Of a DNA stretch of 64,000 bases, positions 54,373-63,374 are shown one piece after another. How positions within the stretch are numbered: the stretch's first letter is position 1; the number at the start of each line of letters is the position of its first letter. The notes beneath the pieces are model-generated. The model worked only from the letters and a program-made list of their open reading frames with translations, ran no database searches and was not told where the DNA came from. The position numbers and the translations under genes are program-made. The stretch is from the NCBI RefSeq assembly GCF_026191115.1, contig NZ_JAPHOT010000001.1, forward strand, positions 2,961,001 to 3,025,000, read 5' to 3'. This DNA comes from Legionella sp. PATHC035 (GTDB taxonomy: Bacteria > Pseudomonadota > Gammaproteobacteria > Legionellales > Legionellaceae).

Positions 54373-55518
54373 TTAATGACTATGAACAAATTGTTCAGCC
54401 CAAATATGACGAGAATAAGCATAGTAATTTAATACGGACATGAAACCGATGCCTGCCCCCATAATGATATTTTCTCGCAAGGGCCCCCCCCCAAAACAAA
54501 GGACACCAAACCGCAGCCAAAAACTTTGCAGGTTAATAATAAAAACTGAATAGAGGGTAAAGAGGAGCAGACGTCTTAATTTTAACGACCAAGCTGTTTT
54601 ATTTTTGTCGCCAAAAGTAATTTTATTATTCAAAATGAAATTATTAATGATTGCTGCACACACTGCAATTTGTGAGGCTTGAAAAGGAGAAAATTGAAAA
54701 TATTCACGCAGTATATTATATGTAATAAATTGTACCGCGATACCCAAAGAGCCAACCAGACACATTTTTAAATAGCGTTTGATTTCATGATATCGCAGTG
54801 TAAAAACAACGCGTAATGAATCAACAATGCTGTTTTTAGGTAATTTGCTGTATCCCTCATTTCGATCAATAAAATCAATGGGATATTCACGAATTTTTGC
54901 TTTGTTTTTATGCAAAAGCCATAACAGTTGTATTTTGTATGCATAATGATTCGTCAGGAAGCTACGAGGTAGAATTTTTAAAAGCTGTTGTCGTCGAGTA
55001 GCCCGAAAACCGCTGGTAAAATCCTTGTACTTAGGGGTAAGAATGGCTCTTGCCACATAATTGCCTAAGATAGAGAATAACTTCCGATGTAATTCCCAAT
55101 CCTTAGGAATGCTGCCGTCTTTTACATAACGGCTGCCCAATACGCAATCACAGGTTTGCAACATGTCCAACATAGGGAGAATATATTTGGGCTGATGGGA
55201 AAGATCGGCATCAAACTCAAAAATAATATCCGCATCCAGAGAGGTTAAAGCATAATTCATGGCTTGCAAATAAGCTGAGCCAAGCCCCGATTTTGTTGGT
55301 TCGTTGCATAAATGTAAATTTGAATAATTATTTTGTAATGCCGCAACGATTTGTTGGGTGTTATCTGTAGAGTCACTATCAAAAATTAAAATATGTATTT
55401 CATACCGCGCTGTTCTTTCTACCGATGCAAAAACTTGTTCTATGGTCGTTTGAATGACTGACGCTTCATTATAGGTTGGAATGATAATAACTACTTTCTC
55501 TTTTTTTGATGAATTCAT
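54373..55518 (-). CDS. Polyprenyl-phosphate glycosyltransferase fused to GtrA
   Basis: The ATG at 55518 gives 381 residues; a TTG at 55557 is the longer option. The N-terminal ~240 residues are a GT2 dolichol-phosphate-mannose-synthase-like domain: VVIIIPTYNEASVI, LIFDSDSTDNT, FEFDADLSHQP (D-x-D metal site) and LGSRYVKDGS. The C-terminal ~130 residues are a GtrA membrane domain with four helices (KMCLVGSLGIAVQFITYNIL, ... NFILNNKITFG). The combination makes polyprenyl-phosphate sugar and flips it. It ends 11 nt before the GT-C gene's longest frame, so the two form an operon for periplasmic glycosylation. Confidence 0.9.
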   Translation of the reverse strand: MNSSKKEKVVIIIPTYNEASVIQTTIEQVFASVERTARYEIHILIFDSDSTDNTQQIVAALQNNYSNLHLCNEPTKSGLGSAYLQAMNYALTSLDADIIFEFDADLSHQPKYILPMLDMLQTCDCVLGSRYVKDGSIPKDWELHRKLFSILGNYVARAILTPKYKDFTSGFRATRRQQLLKILPRSFLTNHYAYKIQLLWLLHKNKAKIREYPIDFIDRNEGYSKLPKNSIVDSLRVVFTLRYHEIKRYLKMCLVGSLGIAVQFITYNILREYFQFSPFQASQIAVCAAIINNFILNNKITFGDKNKTAWSLKLRRLLLFTLYSVFIINLQSFWLRFGVLCFGGGPLRENIIMGAGIGFMSVLNYYAYSRHIWAEQFVHSH

Positions 55519-55787
55519 TTCGTTAAAATCGGATGAATTACTTGCATCAAGAATCAACTTTATATCTCGGATTTATGGACATTTGGGCAGTGAGTGTATC
55601 AATTAGTTTTTAGAAAAAAAAGGGGGTAGTTCTGTTCTTAAATTTTTTTCCTTTACTCCCAATTTGCAGTATTTTTTCTTTTTTTTAACTAATTTTTTTC
55701 AGAAACTTAACAGTATTGTTTTAAGCTGTTTTTGATAACTCGTAGTACAATTGAGCCATACATCTCACCTCACCTGAATGATTTTTT

Positions 55788-57281
55788 ATGGGAAAAACAA
55801 AAATAAGTCTCATAAAACATACTTTTTTTAACAATTCCTTTAAAAAAATTGATTTTTCTTTTAAAGAAGATGATTTTAATTTGGATCGGTTAAAGTATGA
55901 ACTTTCATCGTTATATCAAATAGTTATCTCAAATAAATCTCTTTGGAACGAAGAGAATTTTACAGTGCTTTATTTGTACTTCCTGTGCGATTTATTGATT
56001 TCTTATTATCAATTGGATTATGTTGGCTCTGATTTGGAGAAATTTAAAAAACTTCGTCAAGAACTGGAAACACTTTATAAAGTCGTCCCTCCGCAAAAAC
56101 AAAAATCGATTGAAAGTTTTCCAGAGTTTATAGTAGAGAAAATAAGATCGAATGGTTCTTCGTTAACCAGTATTTCTAAATTGCGCACCTATTTCGGCAA
56201 TATAAATACCTTCCGCTCTCAATTTTCTTATAGCCGCGGTTTTGCAAATTATGCAATTATTTATCTTCAAAAAAGTTCTTTTGCTGAAATAATTCAAGAT
56301 GTTAATAAGTTACTTGGTAATCAGTACAGCTTTATCGAAGGGATTAATTTTTTAAATAATTCTCGTGAAGCCATTACGGATTTGGGTATTTTTCTCTATG
56401 CACTTCGTTTTCTTATTAACATGATTCTTTTGATGAAACACATTATAGAGTCTGCAATAAGTGATGAATTATCAACAAAAAAAGTGTTGCAGCAAGAACT
56501 GGAGAAGCGTGGCTTTACTATGGCCAGTGATTTGGTATGGTCCGTAGTAGGGGTGCTTACTACCTACAATCAGTTTTTTCATATTGCAGAGTCAGCAGCG
56601 TCAGTAATAACCCTCGCATTTCTTACGTTTGACATGCTTTTATATTTAGCCCAATGGCTTTTCGAAGCCAGCAAATATCAGAATCGTTTACAGGAGTTAC
56701 AGATGCAATTTAAAGATGCAACTTCTTTTGAACGGGCAGTGATTCAACGACAAATCGATGTATTAAATGACGAATGGGAGGCTCAATGTACTTATTTTGC
56801 AATCAACATTCTTGCTGCAAATTTAATTGCCACCTGTTTTGCCATCAGTTTGTTATGCACCGGTCCACTCTCTTTGGCAGGACTTGCATTATTTAGTTTG
56901 CTGGGTAATGCCCTTTATAATACTGCGGAAGAATACAAAAAATATCAAAAATCTTTAATTGCGGTACGGCGTGAGTTGGCAAATGGTGCAGTTTTAGAGG
57001 ATGAACATCATCACCAACTTTTAAAGAAATTGAATGCTGAATGCGACAAAAATTGTCTTGAATTTTGGAAAACTCTAGCATTTAATGTGGGAGGAATCGC
57101 CTTTATCATCACTGCAGCTGCTGCATCTTGGCCAGTTGCCTTGGGTTTAACCTGTCTCTATGTAGCTCATCGATTATATGATGTGTATCAAAAACAACAT
57201 GATACGAATAACGATACCCAAGATGTTTATCGTCTTTTAAATCAGGACGAATCAGAACACACTACGTTGGTATTTGCATAA
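55788..57281 (+). CDS. Multi-pass membrane effector candidate
   Basis: The protein has 497 residues and no signal peptide. Residues 1-190 are soluble and helical (LRTYFGNINTFRSQFSYSRG). Membrane helices are likely at ~196-216, ~270-291, ~335-376 (two) and ~430-465 (two), with a charged coiled-coil hairpin at ~293-333 (ASKYQNRLQELQMQFKDATS). Hairpin pairs of helices far from the N-terminus are common in Legionella effectors that insert into host membranes. The tail RLLNQDESEHTTLVFA is acidic with a hydrophobic end, fitting a Dot/Icm signal. No catalytic motif was recognised. Confidence 0.7.
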   Translation: MGKTKISLIKHTFFNNSFKKIDFSFKEDDFNLDRLKYELSSLYQIVISNKSLWNEENFTVLYLYFLCDLLISYYQLDYVGSDLEKFKKLRQELETLYKVVPPQKQKSIESFPEFIVEKIRSNGSSLTSISKLRTYFGNINTFRSQFSYSRGFANYAIIYLQKSSFAEIIQDVNKLLGNQYSFIEGINFLNNSREAITDLGIFLYALRFLINMILLMKHIIESAISDELSTKKVLQQELEKRGFTMASDLVWSVVGVLTTYNQFFHIAESAASVITLAFLTFDMLLYLAQWLFEASKYQNRLQELQMQFKDATSFERAVIQRQIDVLNDEWEAQCTYFAINILAANLIATCFAISLLCTGPLSLAGLALFSLLGNALYNTAEEYKKYQKSLIAVRRELANGAVLEDEHHHQLLKKLNAECDKNCLEFWKTLAFNVGGIAFIITAAAASWPVALGLTCLYVAHRLYDVYQKQHDTNNDTQDVYRLLNQDESEHTTLVFA

Positions 57282-57310
57282 GGTTTGTTCGTTCATTCCG
57301 CACCCAAAGC

Positions 57311-57336
57311 CATCCTGAGCATCGCGAGGGAGCTCC
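57311..57336. repeat. Dispersed family C element
   Basis: CATCCTGAGCATCGCGAGGGAGCTCC is the clearest copy of the 'gagcatagcgaggga' element also seen near 29791 and 45628. It lies between convergent genes. Confidence 0.6.
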
Positions 57337-57399
57337 CTGGAGTAGGTCGATGTCTTGATTGGAAATTCCAAGTTGTTTTCGGGAGCACGAATAGCCCCA

Positions 57400-58188
57400 T
57401 TACAACATGACCGCAATGCCCACATTGACGTAATGCATAAAACCCCCTAAATAATTGTATAACTGTTGTCCTCCACTGAGATTTAATACTGTATTAGGGA
57501 GGGCTAGAAATAAGATGCCCCCATCAAAGTTAAAGCCTGCACTTTGAGCCGCGCTAATTTTACTTTGACCATAGAGCTCTACATAAAGAGAAACCTTTGC
57601 GCTCGGTGAGAAACCCAAAGCAATATCAGGGTTGATCGTCGTGTAATAATTGCCGCCACTCAGTTTGGGATCACTGAGTCTGCTGATACCCAGTTGTCCG
57701 GTAATGCTCAATTGATCGTTCATTTCATAGTAGGCAATCCCATTGAAGGTTATGCCCCAGTGATTGCTGCCATAAGCAGCACTGCCAGTCGGCGTATCGG
57801 CAATTCCTTGCAGTGCAAAGACCCAATTTTTTTGATAGGAGATTGAGTGTTTTAAACCAAAGCGAATATCTGTACTTCCTGTTCCAGGAAAAGTTTTTTG
57901 ACCAATGTAATTGGGGGGAAGAACAAAAAGTTCATTATTTGCTGCTAAACCCATACGAATATTCGCATTAGGAGCATTTTGTTGGACACTAGCATGATAG
58001 GGTAATTGTTGATCAATGTAGTTTAGTTCAATGAATACCTTTTTAAAGGGAATGGAACAAGGGCTATTCACATTACTCGGAGCGCTTATAATATTTAATA
58101 AATCCGAGCAAATATCATTATCGGCAATTGCAGTGAATGGAGTTGCAGTAAGAATGCAAAAAACAATTTTAATTTTAATACGGTTCAA
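57400..58188 (-). CDS. Probable outer-membrane beta-barrel protein
   Basis: The protein has 262 residues with a signal peptide (KIVFCILTATPFTAIA, cleavage before DND). A pair of Cys near the mature N-terminus (DICSDLL, NSPCSIP) could form a disulfide. The remaining part alternates hydrophobic and polar residues in Gly/Tyr-rich strands (DIRFGLKHSISYQKNWVFAL, GITFNGIAYYEMNDQLSITG, VSLYVELYGQS), as in transporter-type outer-membrane barrels. It resembles the 9251 protein in layout but not obviously in sequence. Ligand unknown. Confidence 0.7.
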   Translation of the reverse strand: MNRIKIKIVFCILTATPFTAIADNDICSDLLNIISAPSNVNSPCSIPFKKVFIELNYIDQQLPYHASVQQNAPNANIRMGLAANNELFVLPPNYIGQKTFPGTGSTDIRFGLKHSISYQKNWVFALQGIADTPTGSAAYGSNHWGITFNGIAYYEMNDQLSITGQLGISRLSDPKLSGGNYYTTINPDIALGFSPSAKVSLYVELYGQSKISAAQSAGFNFDGGILFLALPNTVLNLSGGQQLYNYLGGFMHYVNVGIAVML

Positions 58189-58441
58189 AACGCATTGACT
58201 CCATTAAATAGGAATTAAAAAATAATTCCGTGCCTCCTGAAATTTTTACAACAGTACCTCGTCACCCCAAGTCCAACAAGGGATTTCCGATCGGAATACC
58301 GTGTGCCACAGCATGAGGCGTGGGATACAGTATTCTACGATCACCTCATTTAAGCTAAGAGAGTAGAATGCAAATAGACTATCTATAGTACAAAAACATT
58401 CTAAACTATGTATATAAATTTATAATTTTAAGGATTAGATT

Positions 58442-59662
58442 ATGGCTGTTACAACAGGATTATCTGGGAATGAAATATATTGTTTACAGCTTAAAAATTA
58501 CTCTCCGGGAACTATAGTTGTTGGAAATAGTGTTCATTCTTTGGGAGTTATAGGCAGTGTCGGTTCTGGTTTTAAAGCGATATTAGGTGGTGAGTTAACG
58601 CAGATTACGTCACTTATTGAAGAGGGTAGGGAAACCGCATACAAACGAATGTTAGAGGAGGCTGTGAGCAAAAATGCAACAGGGATCACTGGAGTGACCA
58701 GCCAATTAATAATGCATGGAGCCAATATTGAATTTTTATCCATAGGTTCGGTGATTTATGCGGACAGCGGGGCAGATCACAATAAGTTTTCAACTTCAGC
58801 TGATGGGCAGGAATTGTATGCTCAGCTTGATGCCGGGTACAAACCAATTTGTTTTGCTTTTGGCAATGTAGCCTATTCTATGGGCTTGGGTCGAGGGATA
58901 ATTGGTAGTTTAAAAACCTTGGCTCGTGGAGAAATCAAGGAGTACTCCGATATTTTCAATAAAACCAGGCACTTGGCCTTAAATCGTATTATCGCCCATG
59001 CGCGACAATATAAAGCAAACGCAGTACTGGGTATTAAGACAACCGTTCTGCCATTTGGTGGGGTTAGTGAAATGCTGATGATAGGAACTGCTTCGCAAAA
59101 TCCGCAATTAATCACGGCTGTGGATAATGATGTAGTTACCAGCGACATGACGAATATCGAAATGTGGAATATGGCGCGTTTAGGTTATGCCCCTATGAAG
59201 TTACTTTTAGGCACATCGGTGTATTCTCTAGGATTAGTAGGTGGAATTACCTCTGCAATTAAAGCATTTGTCCGTGGAGAAATTAATGAGTTGACACGTT
59301 TGATTTATCAAGCCCGCGAAAATGCCTTGGCAATTATCAATGAAGAAGCACAGGCCATTGGGGCAGATGATGTAGTGGGGGTTAAAACCTACGTGTATCA
59401 ATTGGGGAATGGCTTGATTGAGTTTCTTGCCATAGGTACTGCCGTCAAAAAGACCAACCGCACTAAAACTGAATCAGAACAATTGCCGCCACAGGCAATT
59501 ATCGTTGATAAAGATACTTTTTATGATTCAACTAACTTAAACAGTCTGGCTGTCAATGTGAACACCGGAACCAAACCGATTAATAGAGGGAATTTATCTC
59601 TCCTGGCCCCTTTATTCATAATAATCGCTTTAATAGTCATTCACTTTTTGATTGGACGATAA
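58442..59662 (+). CDS. Triple YbjQ-domain protein with C-terminal membrane anchor
   Basis: The protein has 406 residues containing three consecutive YbjQ/UPF0145-like domains (about 10-110, 120-225 and 240-345). Each has a strand then (S/A)xYS-like GNSVHSLGVIGSVGS / GNVAYSMGLGRGIIGS / GTSVYSLGLVGGITS, a linker KAxxxGEI/L, R-x-x-A helix, and a closing strand (EFLSIGSVI / EMLMIGTAS / EFLAIGTAV). A Pro/Thr-rich linker and one membrane helix (LLAPLFIIIALIVIHFLIG) end the protein, so it is tail-anchored. Single YbjQ proteins are pentameric and of unknown function. The triplication is visible; role unknown. Confidence 0.85.
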   Translation: MAVTTGLSGNEIYCLQLKNYSPGTIVVGNSVHSLGVIGSVGSGFKAILGGELTQITSLIEEGRETAYKRMLEEAVSKNATGITGVTSQLIMHGANIEFLSIGSVIYADSGADHNKFSTSADGQELYAQLDAGYKPICFAFGNVAYSMGLGRGIIGSLKTLARGEIKEYSDIFNKTRHLALNRIIAHARQYKANAVLGIKTTVLPFGGVSEMLMIGTASQNPQLITAVDNDVVTSDMTNIEMWNMARLGYAPMKLLLGTSVYSLGLVGGITSAIKAFVRGEINELTRLIYQARENALAIINEEAQAIGADDVVGVKTYVYQLGNGLIEFLAIGTAVKKTNRTKTESEQLPPQAIIVDKDTFYDSTNLNSLAVNVNTGTKPINRGNLSLLAPLFIIIALIVIHFLIGR

Positions 59663-59758
59663 CTTTCTTGTGATGTGTTTTTTAGCGCACAGTTTCTAAC
59701 ATCTTTTGAAATTATAAGCTATTATTCAAACACCTCTTATCATAAAAAGGAATGAATC

Positions 59759-60145
59759 ATGTCAGAACCTTCTATGGGACAATTCTGTTGGAATGAGTTA
59801 GCTACTGCGGATATGCACAAGGCGAAAGAGTTTTACAGCAAAGTACTAGGCTGGCAATTTAAAGAAATCCATGCTGACGAAACGATGACTTATACGCTGA
59901 TACAAACTAAAGATAAGGATGTTGGTGGGATGTGGCAAATTCCTGCAAATCAACAAAAAGAAATACCCCCACATTGGATGGCTTATATTTTGGTGAATAA
60001 TCTTGCAGAGACGCTGGCAAAATCAAAGCAAAATGGAGCTCATGAGGTAAAAGGAGTAACTCAAGTAGGGGAGATGGGTCGTTTTGCAATTATTAAAGAT
60101 CCTACAGGTGCTCACATCGCGTTTTGGGAAACTCACAGTAAGTAA
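59759..60145 (+). CDS. VOC family protein
   Basis: The protein has 128 residues of the VOC/glyoxalase-like type with two half-folds: FCWNELATADMHKAKEFYSK followed by VLGWQFKEIHADETMTYTLI, and HWMAYILVNNLAETLAKSKQ followed by GRFAIIKDPTGAHIAFWE. The W-N-E-L opening is characteristic of the '27-kDa antigen CFP30B-like' VOC subgroup, usually found as tandem copies; here there is a single unit. A metal-binding set (E, H, E) is only partly present. Substrate unknown. AAAAGGAA precedes the start. Confidence 0.88.
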   Translation: MSEPSMGQFCWNELATADMHKAKEFYSKVLGWQFKEIHADETMTYTLIQTKDKDVGGMWQIPANQQKEIPPHWMAYILVNNLAETLAKSKQNGAHEVKGVTQVGEMGRFAIIKDPTGAHIAFWETHSK

Positions 60146-60189
60146 CGATTTTTCATTGCCTGTAGTTTAAAAATTCGCCTCTCATTTGA

Positions 60190-60268
60190 TTGGGGAGGTC
60201 TAGGGTGAGGGATACTGAATTATGCCCTCATCGGCCCTAAAGCGCACCTTCTCCCCTCGGGGAGAAGG
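60190..60268. repeat. Paired dispersed palindromic repeats (partial B, full A)
   Basis: 60190-60211 is half of family B (TGGGGAGGTCTAGGGTGAGGG). 60224-60268 is family A with a perfect CTTCTCCCC/GGGGAGAAG hairpin. Both lie between convergent genes. Confidence 0.75.
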
Positions 60269-60276
60269 CAAATCTC

Positions 60277-61368
60277 CTAATATTGAATCCAATCTTGTTC
60301 GGGTAAATTCTCCATTGGTAAGAGTTCATAGGTTTTAAAGACATCCCCGTCTCGAGATAATAGAATCGCTATAGGACGGGTTTTTTCAAAATGTGCGAAG
60401 ATAATCATCATCATTACGGTAATAGGCACTGAGAGAAACATGCCTAATATTCCCCATATCGCACCCCAAACTGCTAATGCAATTAAGATGACTAAGGGAC
60501 TTAGATTCAATGAATTACTTAAGTAACGTGGCTCAATTAAATTTCCTACAACAAATTGAACTGCACCTAAGCCTAAAATGATTTCAGTAAAAGGAATCCA
60601 TCCGGTAAATTGGACAATAGCAAGTGAGGCTGGAAACGCAATCGCGATAATCGCACCAATATTGGGAATAAAATTGAGGAAAAAGATAAGCAGAGCCCAA
60701 AATTCCGCGAAATCCAAGCCAACCCACTTCATAATAATCCAGCTGGCGATGGCAGTGCTAATACTCAAAATGGATTTCAAACCCAAATAAGTCTGGGTGT
60801 TATTGACAATGTGAATAATAATGTTGTTAATGAGTAGGCGCCCCTCTAATGTAGGGAACAACGCATCGATTTTTTTTAGGAAAAAATGCTGCTCTACAAA
60901 CAAAAATGCCACATACAATAAAATGAGTACTGTTGAACTTGCTAAAGTAGTGAACACGCCATAAACATTAACAATAATGGTTTGCAGGTTTAGGGTTTTG
61001 ATCATGCTGTTAATACTTGCTAACAATTCAATATGAAATTTTCGATCAATGTCATTAGAAATGGCTAATAAATGTTCTTGATAGCGACCTGAGGCTGCGA
61101 TGACATTATTTACATTATTGGTAATGATATTAATAAAAACAAAAACTAAAACAGCAACGATTGTGAATGCAAAAATCATACTGAGCCAATTGGGCAGAAG
61201 GGCGCCTAACCTGGGTATTTGCTGAATGATGTTACTGATAGTATTGAGAAGATTCCAAATAAAAACTGCAATGACCAAAGGAATCAGCACATGGCTGCCT
61301 ACAATGAGAAAGTAGCCGACAATCCATATGATAATTAATCCGGATGTAAAAAGAACGATGCGACTCAT
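60277..61368 (-). CDS. AI-2E family (PerM/TqsA-like) transporter
   Basis: The protein has 363 residues and about eight membrane helices. Family landmarks include the N-terminal pair FTSGLIIIWIVGYFLIVGSH and VLIPLVIAVFIWNLLNTI, the periplasmic domain around residues 75-150, and the conserved FWALLIFFLNFIPNIGAIIA, VGNLIEPRYLSNSLNLSPLV and WGILGMFLSVPITVMMM. These are the diagnostic blocks of the AI-2E transporter family, whose members export autoinducer-2 or act as Na+/H+ antiporters. The substrate is not predictable from sequence. It is monocistronic. Confidence 0.93.
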   Translation of the reverse strand: MSRIVLFTSGLIIIWIVGYFLIVGSHVLIPLVIAVFIWNLLNTISNIIQQIPRLGALLPNWLSMIFAFTIVAVLVFVFINIITNNVNNVIAASGRYQEHLLAISNDIDRKFHIELLASINSMIKTLNLQTIIVNVYGVFTTLASSTVLILLYVAFLFVEQHFFLKKIDALFPTLEGRLLINNIIIHIVNNTQTYLGLKSILSISTAIASWIIMKWVGLDFAEFWALLIFFLNFIPNIGAIIAIAFPASLAIVQFTGWIPFTEIILGLGAVQFVVGNLIEPRYLSNSLNLSPLVILIALAVWGAIWGILGMFLSVPITVMMMIIFAHFEKTRPIAILLSRDGDVFKTYELLPMENLPEQDWIQY

Positions 61369-61572
61369 GGGCTCACTCCTAGAAACTGAGTTGGTTGAGC
61401 AATATGAGGTTTAGTGCAGATCCATCGCGCATAAGACAATTCCTTTTGAAATTTTTTAATTCATTAATAGTAGCACTGATAGGTTAAGATAAGAATTTAA
61501 AAATTAAGATTAGAGATTATTTCTGGTAAGGACGGAGTAATCAGGGGCAACGAAATAGTTTTGCTAAAAAAT

Positions 61573-61667
61573 TCCCCTTACCGATTAATCGAAAACGGGG
61601 CGGGGTAGGGTAATCATAGCACCTCATCCGCCCTAAAGGGCACCTGCTCCCCTTGAGGGGAGAAGGG
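61573..61667. repeat. Paired dispersed palindromic repeats B and A
   Basis: 61573-61610 is a degenerate family B copy (CCCCTTACCG ... AAAACGGGGCGGGGTAGGG). 61622-61667 is family A (CCTCATCCGCCCTAAAGGGC then a CTCCCCTTGAGGGGAG hairpin). They lie in the 347-nt spacer 61369-61715, otherwise AT-rich and featureless. Confidence 0.75.
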
Positions 61668-61715
61668 AGTCTAATGTGACAGTAGCGCTGTACCTGGGCT
61701 ACGAATTTTATTGCT

Positions 61716-62246
61716 TTATTTTATTAGTCCAAAGCAGGAGCTGCACTCATCAGCATCGCTTTCCTCAGGCATGAGCTCTTGTTTTGCTGCATTAAAGCGT
61801 TGTCTAAAATCCGCTTTTAGGCCAAGGGTACTTTTAGTTACATCAAAACATGACTCAATTCCAAAATACTCTTCCATGAAGGCATTGAGGTAGGCTTTGA
61901 ACTTATTTGCAAAACCGGGAGCTGCCATTAGGGTTGGCTCGTAACTATAGAGAGCAGAGCGACATTCTTCAGCAAATTCTCGACGATGACGCGCGTATTC
62001 AAAGACATTCATCGCTTTACTGGTGTTGGCGTTGAATTTTTGCTGTATTTCATCTAACCTAGCATCGAGTTGTTGTAACGCATTAATGATGTCTTGAGAG
62101 TGGGTTTCTTTTACTTCAGCTTGTAATTCAACCCTTAGGTCACGAATGATACTATAGATCTTGGGCTTCTCTGAAAAAGCTTTTTTTAATCCTGCGCTCG
62201 CTTGAGCTACTTTTTTTTCACCCCAATTCCACTTAAAAAATGCCAT
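61716..62246 (-). CDS. Helical hypothetical protein
   Basis: The protein has 176 residues, predicted all-helical. It opens AFFKWNWGEKKVAQASAGLK, has a coiled segment (INALQQLDARLDEIQQKFNA), and an aromatic mid-part (LMAAPGFANKFKAYLNAFME). The last residues are acidic then Cys-rich (MPEESDADECSSCFGLIK). The terminal Cys residues are not in a CaaX position, so prenylation is not supported. No signal peptide. I do not recognise the family. It could be a small effector because of the E-rich tail, but evidence is weak. Confidence 0.65.
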   Translation of the reverse strand: MAFFKWNWGEKKVAQASAGLKKAFSEKPKIYSIIRDLRVELQAEVKETHSQDIINALQQLDARLDEIQQKFNANTSKAMNVFEYARHRREFAEECRSALYSYEPTLMAAPGFANKFKAYLNAFMEEYFGIESCFDVTKSTLGLKADFRQRFNAAKQELMPEESDADECSSCFGLIK

Positions 62247-62381
62247 GTTTTCACCTCATTACTTTACATTAAAAATTTTATCTTTCGTTATTGCCAAGAA
62301 AAGGTAGCTCACTTTAGCACAAACAGATCTTAAAATAACAGTTCTTTTCAAAAAAAGAGCATTTATAGGTTTTTAAATAAT

Positions 62382-63230
62382 CTAATGGATTAAAAAACAA
62401 TCAATTGCCTTGGCTACAGGCCCCGGTTTATCCATATGTACATGATGCCCCCCGTCAACCTCATAAAGCGTACAATTTTTTATGGCGCGCATTCTTGCTT
62501 GAAAAATTTCTTCAGGATAAAGTACCCCCTGTTTGGCGCGAATGAGACACAATGGCGCTTTAATCGCTTGCAACATCGCTCTTAGTTCATCCTCAAAGGG
62601 AAGGGTCGACGCGACACAATGCAAACGTTCATCAAAAGTCCAATGCCAGCCCTCTTTATTTTTTACGGTACCGCGCTCAACTAAAGCTTCAGCGGCTTGA
62701 TAACTAATCGAACCAATCTTCATCCGATCGTGGATGGCAGCAATACGATCAGTAAACAGCGTTCTTTGTTGGGGGTTATAGAATAAATAATGTGCTGCAT
62801 CGTTTTGTAAGTTTGTTATCGCGTGCTCAATAAAATTGACCTTGGGTCCCAAAATATCAAGAAATATCAACTTTCCCACGCGCTCAGGTTGGGCAATTGC
62901 AATGGTTGTGGCCAGCAAAGAGCCTAATGAATGGGCAATGATATCAAAATGCTCCCATTTTAATGCTTTGATGAGATGCAACATCAACAAGGCATCATTT
63001 TTCCAATGCGGCATAACCCCCGGAGGATAATGGCTGGAAAATCCAGTACCTGGATAATCCACCGCAACAAGCTGTCTGTCAGGCAGCAATGGTGCCAAGA
63101 AATCAAAGCTTGCCGCATTATCCAGTTTCCCATGCAAACACAAAACAGGGTTGGGTTTTTCGGGATGCCAAATTTTTAGAGCAAGTGTAAAACCCGGAAC
63201 AGGGATAATTCGTTCGACATAATTGTTCAT
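62382..63230 (-). CDS. Alpha/beta hydrolase (SERHL-like)
   Basis: The protein has 282 residues. The fold is clear: VLCLHGKLDNAASFDFLAPL (oxyanion loop), VAVDYPGTGFSSHYPPG, the nucleophile elbow IIAHSLGSLLATTIA, LIFLDILGP, and the terminal catalytic His in EVDGGHHVHMDKPGPVAK. 'YPGTGFSSHYPPG' and 'GGHHVHM' are typical of serine-hydrolase-like (SERHL) proteins. The substrate is unknown and the protein is cytoplasmic. It lies downstream of the frameshifted kinase gene on the same strand, separated by a hairpin-containing spacer. Confidence 0.9.
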   Translation of the reverse strand: MNNYVERIIPVPGFTLALKIWHPEKPNPVLCLHGKLDNAASFDFLAPLLPDRQLVAVDYPGTGFSSHYPPGVMPHWKNDALLMLHLIKALKWEHFDIIAHSLGSLLATTIAIAQPERVGKLIFLDILGPKVNFIEHAITNLQNDAAHYLFYNPQQRTLFTDRIAAIHDRMKIGSISYQAAEALVERGTVKNKEGWHWTFDERLHCVASTLPFEDELRAMLQAIKAPLCLIRAKQGVLYPEEIFQARMRAIKNCTLYEVDGGHHVHMDKPGPVAKAIDCFLIH

Positions 63231-63348
63231 AAATGCTTAGACAAACATCTTTGAATTGGGTGTGGTGATTTTATATAGTCTAAACACTGGCTTATAGTCC
63301 AATAGGTGTAAAAAAAACGTAATAATATCGTAAATTATCCTACTGTAG

Positions 63349-63374
63349 CCCGTATTAGGGTAGCGTAATACGGG
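63349..63374. terminator. Hairpin overlapping the end of the kinase pseudogene
   Basis: CCCGTATTA and TAATACGGG form a perfect 9-bp stem around GGGTAGCG. It overlaps the kinase stop codon, so it is both a likely terminator and a sign that a mobile repeat contributed the gene's end. Confidence 0.6.

Noticed and set aside
61716..61745. Cys-containing C-terminus (CSSCFGLIK) of the 176-residue protein considered as a host prenylation (CaaX) signal
   Set aside because: The Cys is six residues from the end, not four, so it does not fit a CaaX box.
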